Source: a virus. Taken from it: 64,000 nucleotides of DNA. The stretch lies in IMG/VR virus record IMGVR_UViG_3300020404_000180, positions 1-64,000 of that record, one strand, 5' to 3'. The notes under the pieces are model-generated. The model made no database searches and was not told the origin of the DNA. It saw only the letters and a list, made by a program, of their open reading frames with translations. Below are positions 8,352 through 17,961 of the stretch, piece by piece (the stretch's first letter is position 1; every line of letters begins with the position of its first letter). The position numbers and the translations under genes were made by a program.

Positions 8352-9345
8352 AATACGATGTTGTCTCACTGAATCCGAAGTCATCACCAGAAGTTAGTAA
8401 TGCATCATCTGCTGCGTTTAATACATCAACAGGTGTAGAAGCATTTGCACTTGCTGCCTTCGTGCCATTTTGTGCACGACGGACTGATAGTTTGTTTGGT
8501 GATGTCTTGCTCTTAACATACATGACCTCATTACCAATCTCAATGAATGACTGAGTTGGTATGTTAGTGAAGTCTACAACTTCAATAGTAAGGTTACGTG
8601 TATTGATAGCACTTGCTAGTTCTGTAGTGCCATCTTTGTCTTTGTCTGTAAGTGCTTTTGGTACAACCTGATAAGAAACCTGTCTTGTAGAAGTAAGATC
8701 CACCTCTGTATGGTAATCGACTTTTGCTTTCTTGATAGGTGCTTGAGTTCCTACAGGTCCGTAGATGTATGACTTGCAAGTAAACTGCATAGTTATCAAG
8801 GTTATCTTCTTGTCATCAAAGGAACCTTCGTAATCATCACTGTATGAAACACTGTTTAATATTATTGGTATGTCTCTAAACTCCTCCATACTATCGACAA
8901 GTTTTATACTCATCTGATATGAAGGTTGAAATAATGGTAGTATCTGTTCTGTTATCTCTAATGCTTCGTCGTTTGTTTTAGATATTATGTTTAATTCAAA
9001 ATCAATATTATATGGTACAGGTGTAAACTGTTTCTTGACTGCGTTGTTAGTATCTGCTTTTAATGTTAGTGTAGTTGGTGCAAGTTTTCTAGTAGCATCA
9101 TAAGAAATACCCGACATCTCGAAAGATAATCGGGGAACTGTGATAGCAACCTTCTGGTTGAGATCCGCTTGTTGTTCTAATCTTGCTAAAAATTTCTGTC
9201 TAGGACCGTATGCCAACGGTACCTTCATTGTGCTGTATACTGTACCGTCTGATTTCTCTTTTCGGCATTCTATATTATTGAAGAGTGTTCCAAATCCTAT
9301 GACGCACTTTCTAATAATCTTGTTATAAGTGTAAGTTCCTAACAT
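8344..9345 (-). CDS. 15: Tail completion and sheath stabiliser protein gp15
   Basis: The 333-aa protein (T4 gp15 272 aa) opens with MLGTYTYNKIIRKCVIGFGT and LFNNIECRK, paralleling T4 FRRYATLMGDLFSNIQIKR. It shares VPLAYGPRQKFLARLEQ, VPRLSFEMSGISYD and ITEQILPLFQPSYQMSIK with the T4 segments for the same region. gp15 caps the top of the tail and joins it to the neck proteins gp13 and gp14. The C-terminal section after about residue 215 is longer than in T4 and contains a region ending in ARRAQNGT-like text, possibly a beta domain. It begins one base after the gp14 stop, so the neck genes form a tight operon. Confidence 0.92.
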   Translation of the reverse strand: MLGTYTYNKIIRKCVIGFGTLFNNIECRKEKSDGTVYSTMKVPLAYGPRQKFLARLEQQADLNQKVAITVPRLSFEMSGISYDATRKLAPTTLTLKADTNNAVKKQFTPVPYNIDFELNIISKTNDEALEITEQILPLFQPSYQMSIKLVDSMEEFRDIPIILNSVSYSDDYEGSFDDKKITLITMQFTCKSYIYGPVGTQAPIKKAKVDYHTEVDLTSTRQVSYQVVPKALTDKDKDGTTELASAINTRNLTIEVVDFTNIPTQSFIEIGNEVMYVKSKTSPNKLSVRRAQNGTKAASANASTPVDVLNAADDALLTSGDDFGFSETTSYYE

Positions 9346-9346
9346 G

Positions 9347-10678
9347 TTAAGTCACCAATCCAAATGGGTTGCTTTCGCTGAAGTCAATAATATCGTCACC
9401 TAATGATTCAAAGGTTACGCTCTCTGAATATTTAGGGTCAGCAGTTGCCATTTCATTTTTGTTATCCAATACTATGGTTGCTCCTGACGTTGCTCCCATA
9501 ATCAATTCACCGACAACGAATGAACCTGTAGGAGATTTGAGTTTGACAAATCCCTCTTGAGCGTTCCACTCAACTAACTGTGCAGTGTGTCCAGTAGTTC
9601 CACCAGTAACCTGTTCTGGAACTTGGAATGCACCAGTTAATCCTGCTGGTGCAGGAGTAAATGCAATTGTTGCACTTGTATATCCACTACCAGCGTTAGT
9701 AATATCTATAAGTTTTACACTCTTATACCCACTACCACCTGATAAAATGTTAATTGCAGTCAATACTCCATTAGTAAATGTAGGCACTAATGTTGCTGCT
9801 ATACCACCCGCATCAGGTGCAGTTACATTGAGCACTGCCCTGTCCTCATCATAGTTCTCACCACCGTCTACTATGTTGACGGAACGTATCTGTCCATCTT
9901 TAACAACGCTTCTTATGACTGCAGACTTAGTAGGAGAACCACCACTGACAGTTATGTTTGCCATGAATGCTTCTGCTGCTGCATCTTGTCCATCACCTGT
10001 GATAGTAATAAGAGGAGTCTCGTTGTAACTACTACCATTATCAGTAATAAAGATGTTAGTTAACTCACCACCAGTCAACACTGAGGTTCCAGTTGCTGTT
10101 GTACCAGCAGTTGTAAGATAGAAATGTTTGACAGTATAACCGTAATCTACTATCTCCTCGTCATTATCAAATACATCACCTTGCTCGTCACTGTATTCAA
10201 ATAGTTCTGCCTTGAGTTTATATACGTAACCTTTACCTAACTGATAGAATGGTTCTTCATGCTCTACAAATTTTATCTCAAAGTAATTACTTGTTAATGG
10301 TAAGAATATTAGGTCTCCTTCTTGTGGTCTTTCTGGTGCCTGATAATCTTTATCAACTAAAAGGAACTGTGATATAAGGTCAGTAAATCTCTGTTGAGAA
10401 ACTATCATAGTTATCTCATCAGTTTGTGCTACACCAAACTTTGTAAGTAAATCTCCACCACCTTGGAAACCATCAAAGTTTTCCATGTATGCTTCGATTA
10501 GATATGAGTCATTAAACTCACCTATAACTTCCTCATTAAACACACCATCTTTTTCCATTATCTCTCTAGGACAATAGAGTATATCCATACCAAACATTTT
10601 GATATATTCTTCTACTAGGTTCTGTTGTAGAAACTGTTCGTTCCTAGTACCGTGTGTGAAATAAGTGGTTCTTGGCAT
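9347..10678 (-). CDS. 14: Neck protein gp14 with inserted beta-repeat domain
   Basis: Residues 1-180 match T4 gp14 (256 aa): FGMDILYCPREI near 29-40, ENFDGFQGGGDLLTKFGV at 66-83, and EGDLIFLPLTSNYFEIKFVE with EEPFYQLG at 120-148. The T4-like C-terminal tail appears again at about 415-443 (TFESLGDDIIDFSESNPFG). Between them, at about 200-405, is an insertion of Gly-Ser-Gly-Tyr-type beta repeats (GGSGYKS, NAGSGYTS, NNGSSYNE), the same repeat that fills the giant fibre proteins. gp14 forms the neck with gp13 and attaches the tail. Its ATG overlaps the gp13 stop by one base (TAATG). The insertion probably decorates the neck surface; that role is inferred. Confidence 0.92.
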   Translation of the reverse strand: MPRTTYFTHGTRNEQFLQQNLVEEYIKMFGMDILYCPREIMEKDGVFNEEVIGEFNDSYLIEAYMENFDGFQGGGDLLTKFGVAQTDEITMIVSQQRFTDLISQFLLVDKDYQAPERPQEGDLIFLPLTSNYFEIKFVEHEEPFYQLGKGYVYKLKAELFEYSDEQGDVFDNDEEIVDYGYTVKHFYLTTAGTTATGTSVLTGGELTNIFITDNGSSYNETPLITITGDGQDAAAEAFMANITVSGGSPTKSAVIRSVVKDGQIRSVNIVDGGENYDEDRAVLNVTAPDAGGIAATLVPTFTNGVLTAINILSGGSGYKSVKLIDITNAGSGYTSATIAFTPAPAGLTGAFQVPEQVTGGTTGHTAQLVEWNAQEGFVKLKSPTGSFVVGELIMGATSGATIVLDNKNEMATADPKYSESVTFESLGDDIIDFSESNPFGLVT

Positions 10679-11493
10679 TATCCGATCATGTCTAGTGGTG
10701 GTGTCTCATACTGTGTAAGCATTTCGGTTTCTAATTTCTCGACTGCTTCTTTGCCTTCATTATAAATGAACTCTCCGTTCATAGTAATTCCACCTGGCAA
10801 CTGTGCTCCTTGGAACTTAATTAAGTTTGCACCCCATTGTCTTTTTATCAATGCGGTTACATATCTCTTTAACCAAATGTCATTGTATACATCGGTAAAT
10901 GAGTTAGGGTCTATTGCACGATAACATTCTAGAACTAGGAAGTCATCTTCGTTTACATCAGTTTTAAAATCTAAGTCAAGATATAATCTGTCACCACGCA
11001 TCTGATACCTAATTTGTTTTTGTCCTTCCAAGAGATAGTAGATGTCTTCTAATCTCCTGTTGACCATTTCATAAGTAAGAATTTCTGTTTGAGTTAAATC
11101 CCAAAGGTCGTTAAGACGCCACTGATAACGTACGTCAAATAAGTTTGTGACATTCTTAGATACGAAATCAAATACCTTAATCACAGTTGTGACGTATGGT
11201 GGCATTTTGATAAAATTATTTTGTTCTTTAAATGTGATAGTTTGGTTAGATGATGTTCCGTTTGCAACAGTAGTATCAGTATCTGTTGTCATATCATCTA
11301 GCATCAACTGAGTATACTTAACTTTTAGATGGGTTCTAATGTATCCATCCATATGTCTTTCATTATAAAATTGAACAGCATCATCTACCAGATCACTTAT
11401 CTGATCATCTTCAATGTTTATTTCTAGGACAGGTGCACCGTTTTGACGTAATGCGTAATCTATAAGTCCCTGTCTGCTTGATGGAATTGCCAT
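10678..11493 (-). CDS. 13: Neck protein gp13
   Basis: The 271-aa protein (T4 309 aa) is a typical marine T4-like gp13: SRQGLIDYALRQNGAPVLEI at the start, DLVDDAVQFYNERHMDG, a middle ECYRAIDPNSFTDVYND, and an end with KRQWGANLIKFQGAQLPGGI and YETPPLDMIG. gp13 and gp14 form the neck that seals the filled head and accepts the tail. It starts one base after the S8-protease giant gene ends and overlaps gp14 by one base, so gp13, gp14, gp15 and gp16 are contiguous. No promoter is visible directly upstream. Transcription probably reads through from the protease gene or from unrecognised signals inside it. Confidence 0.93.
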   Translation of the reverse strand: MAIPSSRQGLIDYALRQNGAPVLEINIEDDQISDLVDDAVQFYNERHMDGYIRTHLKVKYTQLMLDDMTTDTDTTVANGTSSNQTITFKEQNNFIKMPPYVTTVIKVFDFVSKNVTNLFDVRYQWRLNDLWDLTQTEILTYEMVNRRLEDIYYLLEGQKQIRYQMRGDRLYLDLDFKTDVNEDDFLVLECYRAIDPNSFTDVYNDIWLKRYVTALIKRQWGANLIKFQGAQLPGGITMNGEFIYNEGKEAVEKLETEMLTQYETPPLDMIG

Positions 11494-11494
11494 G

Positions 11495-14400
11495 TTAGGT
11501 AGGGTTGATGTTAAATCTTATTCTTACATAATATGTAGTGTTAGCACTTAGGTTAACAGCACCAGGCAAAGTATAAGATAATAGGTTTGTTGAGTTACCA
11601 AGAGATTGGTGAACAATAGTTGCAAAGGTATTGGTAGGTGAGAACTGCCAATCACTAGATGAGTGAGTGTATCCAGTCTTCATTGCAATAGCATTTACAT
11701 TGATGGTTGGATTAAATGCTGGTGTAATTGTTTGTATGTCTGGTTGGTCAACTAGAGGTGTAGTAAAGTTGACTGCAGATGAGAATGCACTTTCCAATCC
11801 AGCGTTATCTCTAAACTTGACCTGTACAGAATATGCAGTATCAAAATCTAGTGTGCCACTAGGGACTGTTAGTGATGTTAAGTTACCAGTATCACCATTA
11901 GTAAATGTGTCTGCAGTATTGAATACTGTGACGTTATCACTAACTCTTCTTATTCTCCAGAAACTAGAGAAGTGTACAGAACCAGAATACTCAACAACAT
12001 ATGCTGCTGTGTTTATAACTGGTTGTCTGGAGAATGTTTTGCTTGTATCACTGTCTATAACTGGTGTTATAGATGCTGGTGCAGATACAAACTCTGACTC
12101 ATTAACTGTCAGTGTTGCTGCATTAGATGTAACTGTTGTAGCATTTGGATTTGTTAGAACACATCTGAATTGCTCAGATGGAGTTGTTGGATAAACTGTA
12201 GCAGGAGTTGTATATGATGCTGAGTTTGCACCATTGATATTACTCCAGTTAGCACCACTGTCAACAGACTTCTGCCATTGGTATGTAATTACATCACTTG
12301 TTATAGATGCAACAATAGTAAAGGTTGCTTGGTTACCTTCAATAACTCCTTGGTTCTGTGGTTGTGTACCTATTGTAATCACACGTAAGATTGACAATAA
12401 AGCAAACGTTGATGTCACACTTGAGGATGCACCTACTAGAGATACCTCACAAACATATCTGTCAGCATTATCTGCAGCAAATGTAAGTGTTGGTGTTGTA
12501 TAAGAACTACTATTTGCACCCGTAACATCGACGTAATTGTTACCACCATCGTCTGATCTCTTCCACTGGTATGTTGGAGTTCCGCTACTACCAGTAGCAC
12601 TAACAGAGAATGCTGCAGTACCACCTTCGTTAGCAGTTGCGTTTGCGGGTTGAGATGTTATTGATAATGTCCTTTGTACATTGAGAGTTGCAGCATTTGT
12701 TGTTGCGTTTGATGCAGCACCAGTCGCTGCAATAATACAACGATATTGGTCAAGATGATCGTCTGCGTAAGTTGTAGCAGCAGTGGTATATGATGCAGAA
12801 GTTGCACCACCAAGTGTGCTCCATACAACATCACCAACTGTGATTGCGTTACCCATATATTGATGTGCTTGGCAAGCATAGTAAAGCGTGGAAGGTGCAC
12901 TTGCATCTACTGTAATACTTACACGACGTTGTGTAGCGGTAGCAAAACCAGTATCATATGCAGTGTAACTTACATCAACTCCGTCTAGTGTGTAGGTTAC
13001 GCCTGTTTCATATCGGTCACTACCAGCGTATGCTGTTTCTACAGCACTGAAATATATTGCGTGTGTTGTAACTGATGCATCGTCTTGATTGAATACGTAA
13101 GTTGCACCTTTTACAAACTGCAAGTTAGGTGCTTGTGTTACTGTGTCGTAAACACCACCAATAATATAATATCCTTTTCCAGATCCTTGATTGTAGTAAG
13201 GATGACTTGCTGTCTTAGCAGCGACAGTTACAGTATAAGTTGTTGGTGTAGTAACATCATGGGCGTTATCTGACTTTTCCCATTGATAAGTTACACTAGG
13301 TTCGTGCTGTGATTGTCCTTCAGCACCACCACCTCCACCAGTCGGTGTGTCAAATTGCTCAACATCAAATGATGACGATGCAGCGTTACCACCTACAGGT
13401 GCCATTGTCACACCACCGAGTGTAGTAAACGTAGCAGTATTACCTTCAGTAACTGTAGAACCTGTTGGTTGAGTAGATACAATTACCGTTACTGTTTCTA
13501 CTTGTAATGTAGCAGCATTACTAGGTATAGTTGTTGCACCATTAGCAGCGAGCAAACAACGATATTGGTATTCATCGTATGCTTGAGTTAGTGTAGGCGT
13601 TGTATAAGTTGCACTTGTACCACCAGTTCCTTCTGATACATTAGACCATGACGCACCAGCAGTAAGAGATACTTGCCATTGGAATGTAATATCTCCTGCA
13701 TCATTATCAGATGTATTTGCAGCAACACCAAATGAAACTGTACCACCCACAGCACCTGTAACGTTTGATGGTTGTGAGGTTATACTAATTGTACGTTGTA
13801 CTAAGTTACGTGCAGAGGAAGTTATCACCTCTGGTGCACCAGCAACATTTAATTTACATCTGTAGAAGTCACCATAGTCATTATCGTATGATGTACTTCC
13901 TGTAGTGTATGTTGTGCTTGTTGCTCCTCCAATATCTGCAAAGGTTACGCCATCACCATTTTGTGATATCTGCCATTGGTATGACAGGGTTGCTGCGTCT
14001 TTTGTAGAACCAGCACAAGTAAATGCAGCAGCTGCTGGTGCCACGGGTTGTTGATTTGTTGGTTGTGTGTCAACTGTAATAACACGTGTTACTGTTAATG
14101 TAGCAGCAGTAGTTGTGCCAGGTGCAATAGCAGTTGCAGAGGTTACCTGACAACGATATTGATAATTGTTTAGTGAGTATTCATCATCTACACTTAATGT
14201 GTTTGTGGTAGCACCACTATAGAATCCACCATTAGTTACGTTAGACCAACCTACACCACCGTTGCTTGAGAACTCCCATTGGTATAGTAGGGTAGAACCA
14301 TCTGAACTAGTTGCAGATACAGGACCGAAGACAGCGTTGATGTTTGCTCCTGCCTCAACAGATGTAGAATTTGGGTTTCCAGTAATTGTAATTAGAACAC

Positions 14401-17400
14401 CAGTTCCTGTTGTAGTAAAACTATATGCTCTAGCATTTTGAGTTACGTTCTCAGTTACTGTAAAATTAAATGTTGTGTCAAGATAATCAGATGTTACTGT
14501 GCCTGATAGTTGACCAGTTGCAGTATTGAATGTCAATCCTGATGCACCAATAGCATCTCCACTTAATGTGTATTGTTCAAACGTAGGTTCGTTAGCAAAT
14601 GTTGTACCAGCAAGACCGAGTTCTACAGTTATGTTTGCTCCATCTGCATATGGACTACCGTTAAGTGCACCTGTGCTAGTTGTCCATGTTACGTTTGTAT
14701 CGACATAAGGGAAAAATGCACCACGTTTTTTAGTCAGTGTACCACCAGTGCCATTGTAATCAAAGTCTACACCTGAGTCTACTGGATAGTATACGACATT
14801 TGTATATTGACCTGTGCCCTGTGCTTCTTGTGTATCGGTCTGGGATCTTAAAGTTGTCGATGTAGATACAACACCATCTATACTTTCATGTGTTTTTGAC
14901 TCAGGATCTATGAGTGCAAGATAGTTATTAGACCCACCACCTGTAGTTCCAGCAGTAGCATTACTTGTGTTCTGTACAGTAATTGTATTATTGATTGCAC
15001 TCTCTGCCTGTATTGTCAACCAACCAGACTGTGATAAACCAGATACATCTATACCGCCAACCACTACACCACCACTACCGCCAGGTGCAGTTTGTACAGT
15101 TATAGATCCTATCATTCCAGAGTGAACACCACACTGATAGTAATATGTTCCTGCAGTATTAGGTGTCCATGATACTGTTGAGTTACCTGTGGATCCTTGT
15201 CCTGATGCAGAAGGAGTGCTTACGTTAGCACCATTGCTAGACACTCTGATATAAAACGGGTGTATACCAGATACGTTTGATAAATTAAAGTTTATTGTAT
15301 CACCGACATAAACAGTCACGCCTACATCATTACCACTAACAGCACCATTTCTATCAGTTCCGTTAAGAGTGTAGTATCCTGATGATGGTGCAGTTGTTGT
15401 TATATTAAATGTTGTTGGTGTAGAACCTCCTGCACCAGCAGTAGATCCTGTTGTTCTTAACTGACATTTCTTACCTACATTTCCTAGGAAATGAGAAGCA
15501 TCAGCAGGGTTAAATTTTACAATTAAGAAATTAGAACCAGCAGCAGTCTCATATGGATTGTCTATTAGTTTTCTATCTTCAATACTATTTGTTGGGTAGA
15601 ATGTGCTACCACCTTTTCTGATATCTCCTACATCGTTTGGAGTTCTACAGAAAGTTTTAAATGTGCCTGTAAGATTATTTGTTGTTAACGTGTAACCATT
15701 TGCACCACACCATGCAAGAGCAACACCAGCAACTAAAGGTGCAGCGAAGGATGTACCACCTATAGTTGTATAGTTTGATGCACTAGTTGTAGGAGTGTTA
15801 GCAGTCCAATCGTATGCAGGAACTAGGATCCTTGCACCTGGTGCAGTAGTTGTTGTACCAGCACCATAGTTTGAGAAGTCCGCCCATCTATCGTTATATT
15901 CTGTAGCACCGACTGATACCTTGTTCTGGTTTGCGTCAACTGTGTTGATACCACCATTAGTATTATCTGCATAACCAGCAGTTCTTGTACCAGAAATACA
16001 TTTACCTTGTATAGGACCTGCGAAAGCATCACTACTGTTCTTAAATCCATTACCAGCAGAGCGAACAATAATGATATTATATGTGCTTGCAATCGTTCCT
16101 TCGATGTCGTCTAGTATCTCTTCGTCAGTTCCTGAGTCACTACCAGCATCATTTAGTTCAATGTATGGATAGTTTGCATTAGGAATCGTAGGTCCGAATG
16201 ATGCATTGATGACAGCAGGCCGAGTGTTTCCTTTGTAATTTCCGTTTCCACTGTCGTTATGGTCTATAACTGCCTGATATGCTGCCAGTATATTAGTATA
16301 AGATGCACTTAAGTTACTATCAAATGCCTTTAATGCATATATCTTTGCTCTTCTAGCAATACCCGCCCCTCTACCAGCCGCGAGAATTGCACAGTGTGTT
16401 CCATGTCCATTGTCATCTTCGTTGTTAGAACCATGTGCACCAGCATAGTGACCGAGTTGATAAACCCTATAGTTCTGTTGTTCTGTAGTACCGTTTAGGT
16501 CAGAGACATATGAAGGATCATATAACTCAGAGTGAAGAGCAGCGTTGTTACCAGTCGGCCTAGAAGCACCACGAACACCAGTATCAATCACATATAAGTC
16601 TGCTGCGTTACCATCTTGGTTGTAACTAAATTGTCTGTTAAGGTATTGTCTGTCTTGTTTTGTAATTCTGTCTAGATGCCAGTAGTCATGTACGTTTATG
16701 GTACCAAATCTATTTGCATGTAGATTGTCATAGCGTCCCATACCACTGTGATTGATGCAATAGTAGTAGAGGATAGATGGTGTGCTAGAGCTGATTGTTA
16801 TTGCTACGGAAGCTCCTGCTTGTCCTGCAGTTCCTGTAACTACAACACCATTGCTATACGTAGTTCCACCAGTAGTCCAAGGTCCGTCAGGAGTCTCAGA
16901 GAACCTCATACCATGAGTAGCATTAGAAGAGTCACTCTGGTCAAAGGTGTATGTTGCACCCTGTAAGAAACCTGTCTGGTTTGCAAATTGTGAATATACT
17001 CCGTTCTGTGTCTGTGAAAAAAGATATAGATTGTTTCCGTTAATGTTCTGAACTTTTACATATATTGTACCTGATCCAGCACCTGTAAGTTGTCTAGTGT
17101 TGCCAACTGTGTTAGTCTCTCCAGTTTCATTCAACACTGCTGTACCACTAGTCTCAGCTGTCAACTGTGACTCGTAGACAGGGTTAAGTTGAAATGCATT
17201 AGCATCCCATGTCGCCTTCTTAACTACGTTCAATGCACGTAGTTGGTCTATTATTACACTGGTATATCTCTCAGGACAATCAAATGTTATGATTGAGAAA
17301 GTTCTAAATGATTCTACAAAGGTAAGGTAACCATACAATTTCAAGATTGCTGCAGCAGCAGAATCCAAACTATAGTTATCGCTGACCCTTACTACTACCC

Positions 17401-17407
17401 TCTTCAT
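11495..17407 (-). CDS. Giant virion-associated subtilisin-like (S8) protein with cupredoxin-like and Ig-like domains
   Basis: This 1970-aa protein has an I9-like prodomain (about 1-75), then a cupredoxin-like domain (110-226), then an S8 catalytic domain (about 235-580). The catalytic residues are intact: Asp275 in VIDTGV, His335 in NGHGTH, oxyanion Asn453 in SAGN and Ser553 in GGTSFAAPLVAGV. Downstream are a second cupredoxin-like domain (DNA about 15100-15345), a He_PIG-like segment, six Ig-like repeats with paired YQW and YRC (or YVC/FRC) motifs (about 14400-12150), a third cupredoxin-like module splitting the fourth Ig repeat, and two fibronectin-III-like domains at the C-terminus. The length, the repeats and the position between fibre genes and gp13 suggest a fibre or baseplate protein that digests host surface protein or cleaves itself. 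Virion location is inferred. A late motif lies 29 bases upstream. Confidence 0.88.
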   Translation of the reverse strand: MKRVVVRVSDNYSLDSAAAAILKLYGYLTFVESFRTFSIITFDCPERYTSVIIDQLRALNVVKKATWDANAFQLNPVYESQLTAETSGTAVLNETGETNTVGNTRQLTGAGSGTIYVKVQNINGNNLYLFSQTQNGVYSQFANQTGFLQGATYTFDQSDSSNATHGMRFSETPDGPWTTGGTTYSNGVVVTGTAGQAGASVAITISSSTPSILYYYCINHSGMGRYDNLHANRFGTINVHDYWHLDRITKQDRQYLNRQFSYNQDGNAADLYVIDTGVRGASRPTGNNAALHSELYDPSYVSDLNGTTEQQNYRVYQLGHYAGAHGSNNEDDNGHGTHCAILAAGRGAGIARRAKIYALKAFDSNLSASYTNILAAYQAVIDHNDSGNGNYKGNTRPAVINASFGPTIPNANYPYIELNDAGSDSGTDEEILDDIEGTIASTYNIIIVRSAGNGFKNSSDAFAGPIQGKCISGTRTAGYADNTNGGINTVDANQNKVSVGATEYNDRWADFSNYGAGTTTTAPGARILVPAYDWTANTPTTSASNYTTIGGTSFAAPLVAGVALAWCGANGYTLTTNNLTGTFKTFCRTPNDVGDIRKGGSTFYPTNSIEDRKLIDNPYETAAGSNFLIVKFNPADASHFLGNVGKKCQLRTTGSTAGAGGSTPTTFNITTTAPSSGYYTLNGTDRNGAVSGNDVGVTVYVGDTINFNLSNVSGIHPFYIRVSSNGANVSTPSASGQGSTGNSTVSWTPNTAGTYYYQCGVHSGMIGSITVQTAPGGSGGVVVGGIDVSGLSQSGWLTIQAESAINNTITVQNTSNATAGTTGGGSNNYLALIDPESKTHESIDGVVSTSTTLRSQTDTQEAQGTGQYTNVVYYPVDSGVDFDYNGTGGTLTKKRGAFFPYVDTNVTWTTSTGALNGSPYADGANITVELGLAGTTFANEPTFEQYTLSGDAIGASGLTFNTATGQLSGTVTSDYLDTTFNFTVTENVTQNARAYSFTTTGTGVLITITGNPNSTSVEAGANINAVFGPVSATSSDGSTLLYQWEFSSNGGVGWSNVTNGGFYSGATTNTLSVDDEYSLNNYQYRCQVTSATAIAPGTTTAATLTVTRVITVDTQPTNQQPVAPAAAAFTCAGSTKDAATLSYQWQISQNGDGVTFADIGGATSTTYTTGSTSYDNDYGDFYRCKLNVAGAPEVITSSARNLVQRTISITSQPSNVTGAVGGTVSFGVAANTSDNDAGDITFQWQVSLTAGASWSNVSEGTGGTSATYTTPTLTQAYDEYQYRCLLAANGATTIPSNAATLQVETVTVIVSTQPTGSTVTEGNTATFTTLGGVTMAPVGGNAASSSFDVEQFDTPTGGGGGAEGQSQHEPSVTYQWEKSDNAHDVTTPTTYTVTVAAKTASHPYYNQGSGKGYYIIGGVYDTVTQAPNLQFVKGATYVFNQDDASVTTHAIYFSAVETAYAGSDRYETGVTYTLDGVDVSYTAYDTGFATATQRRVSITVDASAPSTLYYACQAHQYMGNAITVGDVVWSTLGGATSASYTTAATTYADDHLDQYRCIIAATGAASNATTNAATLNVQRTLSITSQPANATANEGGTAAFSVSATGSSGTPTYQWKRSDDGGNNYVDVTGANSSSYTTPTLTFAADNADRYVCEVSLVGASSSVTSTFALLSILRVITIGTQPQNQGVIEGNQATFTIVASITSDVITYQWQKSVDSGANWSNINGANSASYTTPATVYPTTPSEQFRCVLTNPNATTVTSNAATLTVNESEFVSAPASITPVIDSDTSKTFSRQPVINTAAYVVEYSGSVHFSSFWRIRRVSDNVTVFNTADTFTNGDTGNLTSLTVPSGTLDFDTAYSVQVKFRDNAGLESAFSSAVNFTTPLVDQPDIQTITPAFNPTINVNAIAMKTGYTHSSSDWQFSPTNTFATIVHQSLGNSTNLLSYTLPGAVNLSANTTYYVRIRFNINPT
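12825..13250 (-). repeat. Shared cupredoxin-like module, copy A (in the S8 protein)
   Basis: The segment encodes VTVAAKT to YYACQAHQYMGNAI and closely matches 61175-61585 in both protein and DNA; for example TTGGCAAGCATAGTA is shared in plus-strand orientation near 12870 and 61202. It interrupts an Ig-like domain between YQWEKSD and STLGGATSASYTT, which are contiguous in neighbouring Ig repeats. Boundaries are by eye. Confidence 0.8.
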
Positions 17408-17435
17408 TCTGCTGGTACAATAAGTCCTTCAGATA

Positions 17436-17442
17436 TATTTAT
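17436..17442 (-). promoter_or_regulatory. Candidate late promoter before the S8 giant (ATAAATA)
   Basis: ATAAATA on the minus strand lies 29 bases before the ATG at 17407. The TAA stop of the upstream 115-aa gene (17439-17441) is inside the motif. Confidence 0.5.
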
Positions 17443-17786
17443 GCACTACTGTCGTTCGCCTTTGCTAATAGTTTCTTAACCTCTTCTTCATTAGGAGGTG
17501 TAAACATCCTTTCAACTGGTTTGCAGAATTTTATATCATGCTTCTCATCAAACTCAAACTTGGTTCTGAGATGTGTTTTATCTCTCTCTACTATTAAATG
17601 ATAATACTTTCCATAGACATTCTCAGAGAATCCTATAGAGATAATCTCTCTACCATTATAGGATTCTCCTACTTTGTATGGACAAGTTTCCATTGTGCCA
17701 TCGAATAGTACGTGAAATTTCCTAGAGTTTACGTGCTCTAGTTTTCTCGCATCACTCGACGGGAACGACTTCCTTAGTGGACTCAT
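17439..17786 (-). CDS. Small protein of unknown function in the accessory island
   Basis: The 115-aa frame starts at an ATG (17784-17786) after an AAAAGAAG stretch that can act as a weak Shine-Dalgarno. The sequence mixes basic N-terminal residues with a beta-rich middle (KFHVLFDGTMETCPYKVGE, YYHLIVERDKTHLRTKFEFD) and an acidic, helical end. It overlaps the upstream 62-aa gene by 35 bases in another frame. I do not recognise a family. It may be a small SH3-like or OB-like fold, given the alternating pattern, but that is weak. Confidence 0.7.
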   Translation of the reverse strand: MSPLRKSFPSSDARKLEHVNSRKFHVLFDGTMETCPYKVGESYNGREIISIGFSENVYGKYYHLIVERDKTHLRTKFEFDEKHDIKFCKPVERMFTPPNEEEVKKLLAKANDSSA

Positions 17787-17940
17787 CTTCTTTTAATGTC
17801 ATTTGTAGTGCTTCGACTGCACCTTCTAGTCTTAGAACTTGCTCTTTACGAGTTGCAAGTTGCTTTTCAAGTTCAACGATTGTTGCTTTTTGCTCTTTCA
17901 GTTGATTGGTGAAATCTTTCACCATTGTTTCAGCGTCCAT
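17752..17940 (-). CDS. Small coiled-coil protein
   Basis: The 62-aa protein MDAETMVKDFTNQLKEQKAT continues with a heptad pattern (VELEKQLATRKEQVLRLEGA) that predicts a coiled coil across most of its length. A CTAAATA late motif is 22 bases upstream and overlaps the stop of the oxygenase-like gene. Similar tiny coiled-coil proteins occur twice more among the fibre genes here (70 and 71 aa), which suggests they help oligomerise or chaperone fibre proteins. That role is inferred. Confidence 0.75.
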   Translation of the reverse strand: MDAETMVKDFTNQLKEQKATIVELEKQLATRKEQVLRLEGAVEALQMTLKEDESTKEVVPVE

Positions 17941-17961
17941 GCTTTAAAATGATAAGTGTAC

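Noticed and set aside
11495-17407. S8 gene as a host-acquired secreted protease
   Set aside because: No signal peptide is present and the flanking domains are those of the phage's own giant proteins, so a phage structural protein is more likely.
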